A DNA stretch of 44,558 nt from a virus: positions 1 through 44,558 of the IMG/VR virus record IMGVR_UViG_3300048016_000294; one strand, given 5' to 3'. Below are positions 1 to 10,701 of this stretch, piece after piece. The notes under the pieces are model-generated. The model saw only the letters and a program-made list of their open reading frames with translations. It was not told the DNA's origin and searched no databases. The first letter of the stretch is position 1. Each line of letters starts with the position of its first letter. Made by a program: the position numbers and the translations under genes.

Positions 1-2916
1 CAAGTTCTGATAAGCTATCTCCGAACATATCACCCAGAGTATTTCAATAACCTTATTGAAACGGATGAAATGTTACCCTTAATAGAGTTGTTCGCATATG
101 TGGGGGAACTGTTTGCGTATAGGGTAGATGTAAACACACAAGAACACATATTGGGAAATGTTACCCGCAAGTCCTCAGCCCTGCAACTAGCAGCGATGAT
201 GGGGTACACGCCCTCTCGCCGGACCCCAGCAACTGGTCTGGTTAAAATAGATACCCTAACTACAACTGAATCAATTATCGACCAACAGGGTGTGGATTTA
301 AAAAATAAAGCTGTTAAATGGAACGATCAAACCAATTCAAATTGGCAGATACATTTTGAATTATTCCTCAAAAAAATTGAAATAAATAAGACAGGAATCA
401 TAAACGACTCGGATAAGCTGAATCTCGATGGTACGATAGTTGAGAAGTTCTCACTTAATGTTGCGCCAACGACGAATGGTGTGTACAGGTATACAGTCAA
501 CCTCGATAAGCTAAATTTACCGATGGAGCTCGTTCCGGTAAAATTAACTGAGAGCGCCATCGCTGAGTATCCAGCATCGGGGGATAGATCACTCGATATT
601 CTTAGACTCAATGACGGATTTGGAGTAGGGTCAAGAAACACTGGATACTTCTTTCTAACCAAGCAAGGGCACTTATCACCAACCCCCTTGTTCTTTGACG
701 GCGCGACAGTAAACCACACAGAGGCACTGCGGATCAACGGTATCAATGACACAGATGTCTGGCTCGCGGAATTGACCTCGAGTGGCGATTTCGTTCGCCA
801 TTGGACTCAAGTTGATAATATTGCATACAATAGCCCAACAAACGATCGCAATGTGTTTCAAGTTGAGACTCTTGAGGGTGATGGGATTCAATTGGTGTTT
901 GGAGATGGTAACTACTCTAATGTACCCACTGGCCATTTTACTCTCTGGACTCGTGCTAGTGAGGCTCTCACACAATCAATCCCCGTGTCGGCGATACAGA
1001 AGCGAGTGATGATACTTGAGTACCAAGACTTGTATGGTAACAAACAACGTTGTACCGTACAATTCTCTCTAACAACTCCAATTGAGAATCAATCTGAGTC
1101 TGAATCGATTAGAAAACTTCAGCGAGCAGTTCCTGGTGTGTACTATACTCAGGACAGGATGGTTAATGCTCAAGATCACGAGGGGTACCTACTCCAAGAT
1201 CCATCCATCGTAAAAATTAAGGCGGTCAATCGAAGCTTCACAGGTCAGTCGAAATATTCAGGCTGGAATGATGGTAGTGAAGTGTACGAAAATGTAAAAA
1301 TATTCAGCAATGATGGTGCATTCTACTTCAAGCCAACCATCAAACTAAAGGAAGTTCTCAATCCCAATAACTCAATCCCAACAATTGTGTTCGCCCTCAC
1401 ACATGTGGAGCCATTACTTGCTGCACCTGACCTCTGGTTGGGTATTGTGCAGAGAAATGCGGCGAATGTGCAGGTTAGGACGTACCTTACGATACCAGAG
1501 CGCTCTCAGCTTGTCAACGCTCTTGATTTGCTGACTAGTGGCGGTACAGTCGGCTTCAAGTGGGACATTATGACAAACACTTGGATAATCGGATTGAACC
1601 TGACTGTAACTCCTGATATTACAATCAATGTAATGACATCGACGCGGGGTTGGGTAATAACCTCATATACCGCCGCGACTATATTCTCCAGCGCAACAAC
1701 TAAGTTTTGGAACTATTCGCTGGGATCTCAATTAGATTATGATACCCTATTACCAACCGCCGATCGAATTACAATCCTGAAAGCTAACATCAACAAAACA
1801 AAAAATGGTGTGCTTACAGACGATGTTGTGTTTAAGGTCGCTGGCAACGTGGTCACATATTCTTCACTACCAAATCAAACTACCGTAGATCTATCAAAAG
1901 TAGAACTAATTGGTTCCGATTCGAATGGTGATGGGTTCCCAGAAGATCTTGCAGCTGAGTCACTACTAAACTCAATATACACCTTCGCCGTACCGCAGAA
2001 TACCGCTATTGATTTAACGCTACCCGACAAGTATCTGCGGGGATTTGGTGACATCAGTGCAGTGTATGGAAACTCTGCCTCGGTGATATGGGCAGAAGAT
2101 CCAACTGGGTTGTCTGGTCAATTGGCTAATGTGATCAAAATTGTCAACACAGGGCCCAACACTCAGATTACGGTAGTTGTACGCGACTTTGTATACTTGT
2201 CTCGTCCTAATACCAACTCAGATTTTGTCATTCAAGAGGATACGGATTCTGTCAGATTAAATTACGCTTATGACTTCGCTCATAACCTATACATTCGTTA
2301 CCCTGGACGAAAAGATTTGAACTTTTTATGGGAGCACTACACAGACTCGTTCAACCTGGTAGATCCGGTGCACACCAACGTCAATGATTTGTACATAATC
2401 ACCAAGCAGTACTACGTTGATACTCTGAACTGGCTCCAATCAGACGCTCCTCAGCCAGAAGTACCTAGTTACTTCCAACTCAAGACGTCGTATTCTGCCT
2501 ACCTGCAGAATGCGATGATGTCTGATGAGGTGATACTTCGCCCCGGTAAATTCAAAGTACTGTACGGCAAAAATGCTCCACCACAAAGCCGTGCAAAAAT
2601 TCAACTCGTTGTCAACAACCTATCAACATCTTCGGACATGGTTAAGACTGATGTGATATCACTCATTCGTCAATACTTCGACATTTCCAACATCGCATTT
2701 GGTGATCAATTGTTTTTCTCGAGCCTGGCAGCATATGTTCAGACTAACACCAAATATGACATTCGGTCGATGTTGTTAGTGCCGCTGTACCCAGAATTTC
2801 AATTTGGAGACTTGTACCAGGTGCAAAGTGCTGCTGATGAAATCTTAATTGCAGATGTGTCGGCAGCGGATATTCAAATAGTTGACACACTAACAGCTAC
2901 AAACCTCAGACAGTAA
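1..2916 (+). CDS. 6: Baseplate wedge protein, gp6-like (5' end outside window)
   Basis: The reading frame is open from base 1, so the true start lies upstream; 971 residues are visible before TAA at 2914. The visible N-terminus (LPLIELFAYVGELFAYRVD, from base 73) matches the conserved gp6/baseplate-J-type signature seen in T4 gp6 and its relatives, where a stretch of the form LIELLAYxxExLxYRxD precedes the wedge core. gp6 forms the iris-like ring of the baseplate inner wedge. T4 gp6 is 660 aa, so this protein is clearly longer and carries extra beta-rich sequence in its middle. The gene directly downstream is a giant gp7-like protein, matching the T4 order 6-7. A hairpin plus T-run follows the stop. 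Family assignment is by motif and gene order, not by a search. Confidence 0.8.
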   Translation, partial: QVLISYLRTYHPEYFNNLIETDEMLPLIELFAYVGELFAYRVDVNTQEHILGNVTRKSSALQLAAMMGYTPSRRTPATGLVKIDTLTTTESIIDQQGVDLKNKAVKWNDQTNSNWQIHFELFLKKIEINKTGIINDSDKLNLDGTIVEKFSLNVAPTTNGVYRYTVNLDKLNLPMELVPVKLTESAIAEYPASGDRSLDILRLNDGFGVGSRNTGYFFLTKQGHLSPTPLFFDGATVNHTEALRINGINDTDVWLAELTSSGDFVRHWTQVDNIAYNSPTNDRNVFQVETLEGDGIQLVFGDGNYSNVPTGHFTLWTRASEALTQSIPVSAIQKRVMILEYQDLYGNKQRCTVQFSLTTPIENQSESESIRKLQRAVPGVYYTQDRMVNAQDHEGYLLQDPSIVKIKAVNRSFTGQSKYSGWNDGSEVYENVKIFSNDGAFYFKPTIKLKEVLNPNNSIPTIVFALTHVEPLLAAPDLWLGIVQRNAANVQVRTYLTIPERSQLVNALDLLTSGGTVGFKWDIMTNTWIIGLNLTVTPDITINVMTSTRGWVITSYTAATIFSSATTKFWNYSLGSQLDYDTLLPTADRITILKANINKTKNGVLTDDVVFKVAGNVVTYSSLPNQTTVDLSKVELIGSDSNGDGFPEDLAAESLLNSIYTFAVPQNTAIDLTLPDKYLRGFGDISAVYGNSASVIWAEDPTGLSGQLANVIKIVNTGPNTQITVVVRDFVYLSRPNTNSDFVIQEDTDSVRLNYAYDFAHNLYIRYPGRKDLNFLWEHYTDSFNLVDPVHTNVNDLYIITKQYYVDTLNWLQSDAPQPEVPSYFQLKTSYSAYLQNAMMSDEVILRPGKFKVLYGKNAPPQSRAKIQLVVNNLSTSSDMVKTDVISLIRQYFDISNIAFGDQLFFSSLAAYVQTNTKYDIRSMLLVPLYPEFQFGDLYQVQSAADEILIADVSAADIQIVDTLTATNLRQ

Positions 2917-2938
2917 GGTTATCGGAATCATCACACTC

Positions 2939-2946
2939 TATAAATA
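2939..2946 (+). promoter_or_regulatory. Late promoter TATAAATA, fused to terminator hairpin
   Basis: Exact T4 late-promoter consensus TATAAATA, 92 nt upstream of the gp7-like start. Its last five bases are the beginning of the 5' arm of the terminator hairpin at 2942-2975. Initiation about 6-8 nt beyond the motif would fall at the end of the 5' arm or in the loop, so new transcripts would lack the full stem. Confidence 0.7.
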
Positions 2947-2977
2947 CTACACTCCTTGATCGTGGTGTAGTATTTTT
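2942..2977 (+). terminator. Rho-independent terminator after gp6-like gene
   Basis: Perfect 11-bp inverted repeat (2942-2952 with 2965-2975), 12-nt loop, and a run of five T at the 3' edge (2973-2977). It lies 25 nt after the gp6-like stop. Confidence 0.7.
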
Positions 2978-3037
2978 CCGTGCGTCCACTACGTATCTAG
3001 CCCTAGTACTCCGATACTCACTAAAGGTGCCTGAATA

Positions 3038-6000
3038 ATGTTTGAAGAATTTGGTAGCGACTATACACGCAAGAACCTGGATTTAGATTCGCTGCTCCCT
3101 GGTGTGAATCAGTCTGAAGTGTCTAGCAGCATGTTATCTACGGTATTTCAACGATGGCTCACCAAACCTGAAGTTACAAATGTTGCTGGTACGATCGGAT
3201 TTCCACTGACAAATGTATCTGAAGCTATCCTGGAAACTACAACAGGCCGCCAAGCCTACCAACTGTCGCCAGTATACTCAGTACAGTATGGAACAGAAGA
3301 AACGATCTTAAACTGGGCTGATATTCTACGCAAAGCTGCCCATACTGGCATTGACCCTACCAGATATCGTGAGTGGGGTAAGGTTAGTCAAATGAATTTT
3401 GCTCCACCTATCGCGCTGGATAAATTCATCCACTATAACGACTATTTCTGGGCAAATCCCGACAACGTCACTGAGAAACCGGATTACATCACAATTACAC
3501 GAGATGTGGCTGTGCCTAATGCTTGGAGTGCATCAAATAAGTGGTACACTCAAGCTCAGATTGAGTCTCCATTCTTGTATGGGTTGTCGACAAATCCCAC
3601 AGCATCGTGGACAGGAATTGCAAAACAAGCAGTTCTACCTATCATTGAGTTTGATGACATTGAGCTCAATGCCTGGTCGCAAGTACACAGGACCTGGAAT
3701 CACCGACAAACACTTTCGGATCAGTGGACGACATCGATTACAGATCCGACTGATCTACAAATTCAAGATCCGTTGTTTCCACTATTGTGGGAACTTGTTG
3801 ATGAGAGAGTATCACCATGTGTGCACCAACCACTACTACTGACTCCACACGCCTCACAACTCATCACTCAACCAACAACTCAAGTATACTGCCCAGCCTT
3901 TCTATTTGGACAGGATGCTATCATAGTTCATCATAATGGGAAGCGCGTATTCAACTATATCGAAGTTGAAACTCCTGGGTCCCAATATAGTACAGAAATT
4001 CAATTTCTGACCCCTGTTGTTGGTAGCGTGGAAATTTTCCACGGAGCTCAAACCGCGGCAGACGTTGGTAGGGAAGATGTGGTTACAAAAGTGCTATCAT
4101 CAGCGGCTGTATTCACAGACTTTGCTGGTATTGAAGTCTCGGGTACTATTAGAAAAAATCTAACTAAGTATCGATACACTGACCAGGTAAAGTCTGCACA
4201 CTCTCAACAACCCAGATTTAATTTGTACGATGTTGCTACGAGTGAGTTGCACTCAATTGGTACCATATGGGAATATGTTGGAGACCCCGATGCGGGGGTT
4301 ACACCTCAACTCAACAAACGCATTTGGGTATCAAATGGCCGTGAAGACTTCAAGTTTTCGACTGACCTCGCTACATCCACAAACGAGTTGTTGGCCTTCA
4401 AACACAGTTCGAACTTCAGCACAATCTGGAGAGGGCCACACCAATATGTGCCACGCTATGTGAATCAAGATAGGGTTGCTGATGGCGAACTGCCTGGAGT
4501 TTCTGTCCCGCCTGGGTCGGGGACTTGGGAACCATCACCACTGCTGGCAGCGAACCCTATGCGCGAAACTCGCCGAGTTGTTAGATATAGTGAGATTGCT
4601 CCCCATTTCAAGTCAATTAGCGAACATCAACCACCCACTGGTGGTGCTCCGACAGATTGGTCGCTCGGTGGAATCATTAAGATAGCGCACGGTGGAGAAA
4701 TTCATTGGATATCGTCAATGATTGCTAAGCACATTGCAATGCCTAATCTGATTAACTTCATTATTGATCAAACCTACGCACACACAGCATTCGTCGAGCA
4801 GCAGGCTACATTATTGTTGGCGGATCTAATTGCTACTGCGGAACATAACGCTGAAACGATTGCGGCTGTAATATACAGTTCGATTAAAACCGCTGCAGTG
4901 ACTAGCGGTACAAATGATTTAGTGTTCCAAGATTCGGCAACCTATAATGTGACCACGGGCGTGGGCTTCCCAAATTTGGTACCGTCGCTAGCTATGTATG
5001 GCATTGTACCACTCATTACTCCAACTCTGGTCGTAGACCCATCACTTGGGGTAATATCGCTAACCTCCCACACAGGATCCAAGCGTATCCTAGCAGTCAA
5101 CAAAGCCAGGCATGACTCGGTAGTATCTAGTGTAGTAGCGACAGGATCTGTTGTGACAGCAAATGTCCCACCACTTCCTATAGCTAGAAATGCTCTCTGG
5201 TTGAACACATCAACCAACCAACTAATGAGTTTGGTAGTCGACTACATCGCGACTTCAGCACCACAAGGCCTAATCCCAACTGGTAAGTTCTGGTTAGAAA
5301 CACCAACAAATGTACTGTACCAAATGACTAATTTGGGTTGGGTAATCGTACCTACCATTCGTGCGTGGCACACCCTCGACACTGCTGTCATACTAGCGCA
5401 AGTGCAGCTATTATTTGAGACAGACCTACACAAGCGAACCCTGGAGCGCAATCCACAACCACTTTCGTTACTGGATATTAACACACAGCACACAGCACTC
5501 GAAGCTAGTGGGTTGACCAAGGCATACCAAACCGCCTACAAGCGATTGGTACGCACCCGAAATCAGACTAATACACTAACTCGATCGTATGTTGCTACAA
5601 AGGCGTTTACGTGGTGGTACGGCAATACATTCACCCCCGCTATCAATGCACCTTACCCAACCATTCCCGTCGAGTGGGCAAATACTACATTGGAGATTTA
5701 CTCCAATCTATATGGAACCTCATATCCGCACCGCGAACCATGGTGCCTGCAAGGTTACATAAACGAACCCACCTGGTGGAAGGCTGAGTACTCTGACCAA
5801 TCTCGTTTTCGAGTGTGGACTCAGACAATGTGGGAAAATATTGCTCAAGGGATTGTCCCACCTGGATATCCACTGCCAGACGATGTTGCTATTTCAAGTG
5901 GAGTAGCAGGCGAAGTATTGGGTTGTGTCAGAACATCAGTTAATACAACTGACTATACAACTTCTGATGGAATTTTACCAGACGGTCTGCTTCCGCCTTA

Positions 6001-8077
6001 TTGGGTGCCTGTATCACTGACTGATCAGCAAGTAGACGGGCAGCAGTTATTGACAAATATATCTGCGATAGGATCCACCACTCCTCCATCAGTACTCCCA
6101 TATAGAGCAGGTAGCAACTCGGAGTTTATCTGGAGATGGTCTGACGACTTCGTCAGAGCTCGACTACAAACAGCACACGCAGCAGATCCTTTTGAATTCT
6201 ACAAATTGGTGGTCATGCAAGCTGACACTATTGTAGTTGGTGGGTTAACAATTAACACTAATACTCACAATGTCCACTCTCAACTAGACTCCCTACTTGG
6301 TGACAATCTCCACTCGGACAGATCACTAATGAGTCTTGTTGTACTCTTCAGCAGATACAACAATTTGTTGAGCGTCAACGACTCACCCCTACTTGCTTGG
6401 AAGTCTTGGACTACCAAGCTTGCTTATCAAACAGGCTCACTAATAGTTCCTCAGACTCTCCGAATATATGAAGAGTGTTCACCACTGACAAACTACAAAC
6501 TTGCACTCAAGCGCACCGAGAATGTAAAAACTATATCATTCTCAAATCTTATCGTGACACTCAATAAGGCAGGATCCCCACTCACGCTACCTGCAGGTAC
6601 TGGAGACGATTGGGAATATAAGATCGATACTTCTGAGTCCATTGTGGAAACCCGCCGCCGGTACGGAATGTTGAGACGCTCCGTGACATGGAAGCCTTCC
6701 CTACTCGCATTTCAATGTGTGGGTAGTGCACCTTGGATTACAGGAGAGGCAATTACTATAGTAATTGATGGAGTGTCTAGTGTATTATATGTGCGTAATA
6801 TGCCGCATATTACAACCTCTTCACACAGCTTTTTCCAACTATGTGATGACATCGACCAATCACTAATATCCCAAGGGACCACAGCGGTGTTTGGAATGAA
6901 CGAATTCGTTGCAGAAGCTAAATCTATAGAGTCCACATTTCACTCAGCTGTTGATAGTGTGAAGCGAGTTTGGGAGTATATTGTTCCGGATAGAAATGAA
7001 ATTATCCCATTTGAGTTTCCAGTTGTTGTTACAGGTATACAGAATCTAATCGACTTCATTCACTCATATGTGCGGTTCATGGAGGATGATGGTGTTGTGT
7101 TTGCTTATGGTGGAAACCCGACGTACGATCCTGATACTCAAGAATTAGTGGACTGGAATCAGCAAGTTAGACGAATGTTGAGTACCATATACAATTCATA
7201 TGGACTGTCAAATCGGAGATATGTACCCGAAGATTCGTACAATACCCGACTAGCGCTAGATATTCCGTATGTAGAACTCAATCCATTCCGTGATCGGATC
7301 TGGGTGAACACTCCTGAAGGTGTGATATGCAACATTTACAATACTCCATACACCACCGAACTACAATCCACAGCGGCAATATATGATGATATTGGCGATC
7401 CGATCACCTCTGATGTAGTTCCGCTGCGTACTGACAGAATCACTACATTCTTTTACGAAAATAAGAATCGTGTAGGCAATGCAGTACCAAATCAAAACAA
7501 GTTCCAACACATTGGATCAGGTAAAGTGTCTGTTGATTACTATGAACACGCGCTACTCTTCGATGCTCAGACTGCTGGTGGGCTCGTTATCTATGATCCA
7601 TTTTTAAATATTCAGAAACCTACAATGAGGTTGGAATTTCAACGCAGTTCTAGGCACTTCTATCGCCCAACTATGGGTGGATTTGTAGTAACCCCTAACA
7701 CTACTCTACCAAATCTGGAAACAACCGCCCAATACCAACGCCAGGATTGGAATGTTAATAATAGCAATGAGTTGATCCAGTCTACTACAGACGTTCGCAC
7801 AGGCATGGGTAAGCTTCCGCTCTCATATTTTCAGAATGTCCCAGTTACATCCAAGACTGAGTTTCAATTTTGGCAAAAGATGATCCGCCAAAAAGGTACC
7901 AAAGGTGTTGTGGATGTTTTCACTAAGCATACTCTGTATGACCAAAAAGAAGTAGATGAGTTTTGGGCATGGAAGTTAGGTACGTTCGGCGCCGTCCATC
8001 AGAGAGACCAAATAGCTTTCAACATCACTTCAGATGATTTATTGAATGATTTTTGCAACTTCAGGTTCAGTACGTGA
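3038..8077 (+). CDS. 7: Large baseplate wedge protein, gp7-like
   Basis: A 1679-residue protein in the gp7 position, directly after gp6-like. T4 gp7 is 1032 aa, so this copy is more than half again as long. The N-terminal part contains NFAPPIALDKFIHYNDYFW (around residues 123-141), a pattern I associate with the large baseplate or structural proteins of big myophages. The protein is rich in Trp, Tyr, Asn and Thr with no signal peptide or membrane segment, as expected for a baseplate component. The C-terminus reads DEFWAWKLGTFGA followed by a short tail. The gene has its own late promoter at 2939. The gp7 name rests on neighbours and size class; I do not see a diagnostic catalytic motif, and the safest label is large baseplate structural protein. 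Confidence 0.6.
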   Translation: MFEEFGSDYTRKNLDLDSLLPGVNQSEVSSSMLSTVFQRWLTKPEVTNVAGTIGFPLTNVSEAILETTTGRQAYQLSPVYSVQYGTEETILNWADILRKAAHTGIDPTRYREWGKVSQMNFAPPIALDKFIHYNDYFWANPDNVTEKPDYITITRDVAVPNAWSASNKWYTQAQIESPFLYGLSTNPTASWTGIAKQAVLPIIEFDDIELNAWSQVHRTWNHRQTLSDQWTTSITDPTDLQIQDPLFPLLWELVDERVSPCVHQPLLLTPHASQLITQPTTQVYCPAFLFGQDAIIVHHNGKRVFNYIEVETPGSQYSTEIQFLTPVVGSVEIFHGAQTAADVGREDVVTKVLSSAAVFTDFAGIEVSGTIRKNLTKYRYTDQVKSAHSQQPRFNLYDVATSELHSIGTIWEYVGDPDAGVTPQLNKRIWVSNGREDFKFSTDLATSTNELLAFKHSSNFSTIWRGPHQYVPRYVNQDRVADGELPGVSVPPGSGTWEPSPLLAANPMRETRRVVRYSEIAPHFKSISEHQPPTGGAPTDWSLGGIIKIAHGGEIHWISSMIAKHIAMPNLINFIIDQTYAHTAFVEQQATLLLADLIATAEHNAETIAAVIYSSIKTAAVTSGTNDLVFQDSATYNVTTGVGFPNLVPSLAMYGIVPLITPTLVVDPSLGVISLTSHTGSKRILAVNKARHDSVVSSVVATGSVVTANVPPLPIARNALWLNTSTNQLMSLVVDYIATSAPQGLIPTGKFWLETPTNVLYQMTNLGWVIVPTIRAWHTLDTAVILAQVQLLFETDLHKRTLERNPQPLSLLDINTQHTALEASGLTKAYQTAYKRLVRTRNQTNTLTRSYVATKAFTWWYGNTFTPAINAPYPTIPVEWANTTLEIYSNLYGTSYPHREPWCLQGYINEPTWWKAEYSDQSRFRVWTQTMWENIAQGIVPPGYPLPDDVAISSGVAGEVLGCVRTSVNTTDYTTSDGILPDGLLPPYWVPVSLTDQQVDGQQLLTNISAIGSTTPPSVLPYRAGSNSEFIWRWSDDFVRARLQTAHAADPFEFYKLVVMQADTIVVGGLTINTNTHNVHSQLDSLLGDNLHSDRSLMSLVVLFSRYNNLLSVNDSPLLAWKSWTTKLAYQTGSLIVPQTLRIYEECSPLTNYKLALKRTENVKTISFSNLIVTLNKAGSPLTLPAGTGDDWEYKIDTSESIVETRRRYGMLRRSVTWKPSLLAFQCVGSAPWITGEAITIVIDGVSSVLYVRNMPHITTSSHSFFQLCDDIDQSLISQGTTAVFGMNEFVAEAKSIESTFHSAVDSVKRVWEYIVPDRNEIIPFEFPVVVTGIQNLIDFIHSYVRFMEDDGVVFAYGGNPTYDPDTQELVDWNQQVRRMLSTIYNSYGLSNRRYVPEDSYNTRLALDIPYVELNPFRDRIWVNTPEGVICNIYNTPYTTELQSTAAIYDDIGDPITSDVVPLRTDRITTFFYENKNRVGNAVPNQNKFQHIGSGKVSVDYYEHALLFDAQTAGGLVIYDPFLNIQKPTMRLEFQRSSRHFYRPTMGGFVVTPNTTLPNLETTAQYQRQDWNVNNSNELIQSTTDVRTGMGKLPLSYFQNVPVTSKTEFQFWQKMIRQKGTKGVVDVFTKHTLYDQKEVDEFWAWKLGTFGAVHQRDQIAFNITSDDLLNDFCNFRFST

Positions 8078-8087
8078 TAATTTTGAT

Positions 8088-8093
8088 TAAATA
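8088..8093 (+). promoter_or_regulatory. Late promoter core TAAATA (GATTAAATAC)
   Basis: TAAATA in the 79-nt gap before the 845-aa structural gene that starts at 8157. No overlapping hairpin seen. Confidence 0.55.
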
Positions 8094-8156
8094 CACCCAA
8101 CATCAGAACCCACTACCGAACTCTGTCGCCAGTCTGACTGAGTAAACACCGACACT

Positions 8157-10694
8157 ATGGCTAAAAATCCTGGAATATCAAACCTCAATGAGGTTCGTGA
8201 ACAACTCGCAGAGCAATCACCGGCGCTAAGTGTGGTGTATTCGGAGATAGACACTGATTTCCCGGTGTCTGATATATTCAGTACCGATCAAGCTAGGTGG
8301 ATTGACTATCCAAATTACTCCAATAGAATCGACACTACTGTTGGTGTACAATTCGCTGCCGAAATCCTTCCACCCAATGTTTATGTGATCGATCGCAGTG
8401 ATAGCACTACTAATTTGACCACAATATCTTTCGCTTCCCGACTAGCTCATGGATTGCTCGGTGATCAAGTTGATGTCAAGTTGTTCATGTTTGATACTGT
8501 ATTACGAGACACTCAAGTTGTATCGTCAGATATCCAGCGGATATTCACATTTACTAGCAATGTTCCAATAAACACCATAAACACCCCATTTACATCCAAA
8601 CTGTATGTTGGGTCTACTGAGATTACAGGTTTCACGCTCAACGGACTGACGGTCACACTCGACGCCCCGGTAGCAATTGGTGTTGAATTGACGCTACTAC
8701 TAGCAGTGGACGCGAGACCTACAATAATACAGCTAAATGACCCGTCGGATTATGTGGTTATTAACAACGAACTAATTCACTGGACATATGACATCGCGAC
8801 CTGGGTACCGGCTTCTGGCATTGCGTTCGTTGTAATTCAACCAATGTTGCCGAGATATTCAAAATATGCTCCAATTCGAATCATAAACAACCACGATAAA
8901 TCTATCGTGAAGTCGCTCAACCGGTGGGATCCTAAATTCAACCTACATTCTCGTTCGATTAATCAAATTGATGTAACATCAGATACTGACCCAGCCATAT
9001 ATTCAGTCGACAAGTTAGCGACGAGCGACGGCTCTCCTGGCAATCAATGGACATCACACCAGCAAGGTACATACTGGTGGGCCACTAACACAAGGTTGTA
9101 CCGCCCCTATAATGATACTCACATCGCATCATTCGACCAAGCTACCTCAAGTTGGGGTCAGCTACACGAAGGTACTGAACTTGTGGTGTACCAATGGGTA
9201 GCATCAAACAAGCAGCCGTCTGCAATCAAAGATTCTACAGAACCATATAGTAGGATACTATCCAAAACGCGAAAGTATAATGATGTTGTGTTATGGGACG
9301 CAGGTACAACACAAACGGTATTCACGTCTCTGACACCAATATTGTTCACAACCGGTAAACTGGTGTCTGTATACGAACGGGTAGGAACTGCCGGAAATAA
9401 AGTACCCACGGGAATCACACTAGGGCTGCCGTATGTCATAACCGTACTAACCCCAACTACTTTCATACTGGAAACAGAAGCCGGGGATCCGGTGATTAGT
9501 TCGACGACCCCTGTTGGTGACTTTCGGATCGCAGATAGTGATTGGGACGCATATCCCAGCATTGTCGAACCACCAATTACGGAGAGATTTTACTGCTTCG
9601 ATAATTCAGTGTTCCCAAACACTTATGTGAATCCAAAGTTTTATTTTCAACACCCAACAATGATCCGCCGCCTACCTGACGACGACAACGTTATCGTCTG
9701 GGTTAATGGCCTCGAATCCCCTTACGTGCTTGATCAGGACGACCTATCTGTTACGATACTGAATGATGTTGGTGAGCCATCCACCGATCTTGGTCCACAA
9801 GACATAATCGATGTGCGGCTACTGGAACCAACACCAACAATACGAAAGACCACCACTGATCTAATTGACACCAATAATATGATCACGTACTACGTCAGGG
9901 ACTTCCCGTACTCGGAACGAGATGATGGTGTAACTACAACATACTACTTCTGGATTCGGAAGTATGATGTTATTCCAACGGGGAAAACTCTCACCACTAC
10001 TGATGTTGAACTCGACTTAGCTATGGGGGACAGTAGAGAGTTTTTCGTGCTACGCAACCCAAACCGCACGACTACAGGTGAGTTCGTGTATGATATTATT
10101 ACCACTAAGGGATTATTTGATCTGAATAGCCCTAAACCTCACGCATACTCCATTGCACTTGATTTGGATCCAAATATTCGTGCGCGGTATGAGTCTGATA
10201 CTAATCAGAAAGTTGCGCATGATCAGTGGGTACTATTCCGACCCAAACAAAAAAATAAGATACTACCAGCAATCTGGGCGCGAATAACTCAAACAATATC
10301 TGGTATAAACTCAGATGGTGAGATAGTACCGAGCTCAAGTAGAGCGACATACGACTTCTTGAACTCCACCCAAACTCAGTATGGGTCGGGGCACGATCAA
10401 GTGATGTTTAGTACAACAGAGGCTCGTGAGCTATTTTTAGATTATATGCGAACTGCAAGTCTTGTAACAGAAGACCGCTATACAATTCTCGAAATATTAG
10501 CAAGACCGTTAAATACCCCACATGATTACAATAGTGCATTGTTGATGATGTATCAGGCGTGCTTTCCAAGTACGATAAATGATCTAACATTTTTGATAAT
10601 TAATGTTGCAATGTATAAAGGGCACGAGCTTGTGGATTTAATGAAAACTAGTTACATATCACTAAATGCCTCACAGGAAGTTATCTTAGGGTAA
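8157..10694 (+). CDS. Virion structural protein, probable baseplate component
   Basis: An 845-residue protein starting at ATG 8157, 80 nt after the gp7-like stop and preceded by a TAAATA motif. Composition matches the previous gene (Thr, Asp, Tyr and Trp rich, beta-type segments, no transmembrane helix). It includes a segment around residues 500-530 (PTMIRRLPDDDNVIVWVNG) typical of beta-rich phage surface proteins. It does not look like T4 gp8, which is 334 aa. Position between gp7-like and the other tail genes argues for a baseplate or wedge-periphery role. The exact component is unknown, and it could be a second fragment of an expanded gp7/gp10 region. Confidence 0.5.
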   Translation: MAKNPGISNLNEVREQLAEQSPALSVVYSEIDTDFPVSDIFSTDQARWIDYPNYSNRIDTTVGVQFAAEILPPNVYVIDRSDSTTNLTTISFASRLAHGLLGDQVDVKLFMFDTVLRDTQVVSSDIQRIFTFTSNVPINTINTPFTSKLYVGSTEITGFTLNGLTVTLDAPVAIGVELTLLLAVDARPTIIQLNDPSDYVVINNELIHWTYDIATWVPASGIAFVVIQPMLPRYSKYAPIRIINNHDKSIVKSLNRWDPKFNLHSRSINQIDVTSDTDPAIYSVDKLATSDGSPGNQWTSHQQGTYWWATNTRLYRPYNDTHIASFDQATSSWGQLHEGTELVVYQWVASNKQPSAIKDSTEPYSRILSKTRKYNDVVLWDAGTTQTVFTSLTPILFTTGKLVSVYERVGTAGNKVPTGITLGLPYVITVLTPTTFILETEAGDPVISSTTPVGDFRIADSDWDAYPSIVEPPITERFYCFDNSVFPNTYVNPKFYFQHPTMIRRLPDDDNVIVWVNGLESPYVLDQDDLSVTILNDVGEPSTDLGPQDIIDVRLLEPTPTIRKTTTDLIDTNNMITYYVRDFPYSERDDGVTTTYYFWIRKYDVIPTGKTLTTTDVELDLAMGDSREFFVLRNPNRTTTGEFVYDIITTKGLFDLNSPKPHAYSIALDLDPNIRARYESDTNQKVAHDQWVLFRPKQKNKILPAIWARITQTISGINSDGEIVPSSSRATYDFLNSTQTQYGSGHDQVMFSTTEARELFLDYMRTASLVTEDRYTILEILARPLNTPHDYNSALLMMYQACFPSTINDLTFLIINVAMYKGHELVDLMKTSYISLNASQEVILG

Positions 10695-10701
10695 TCATCA
10701 G

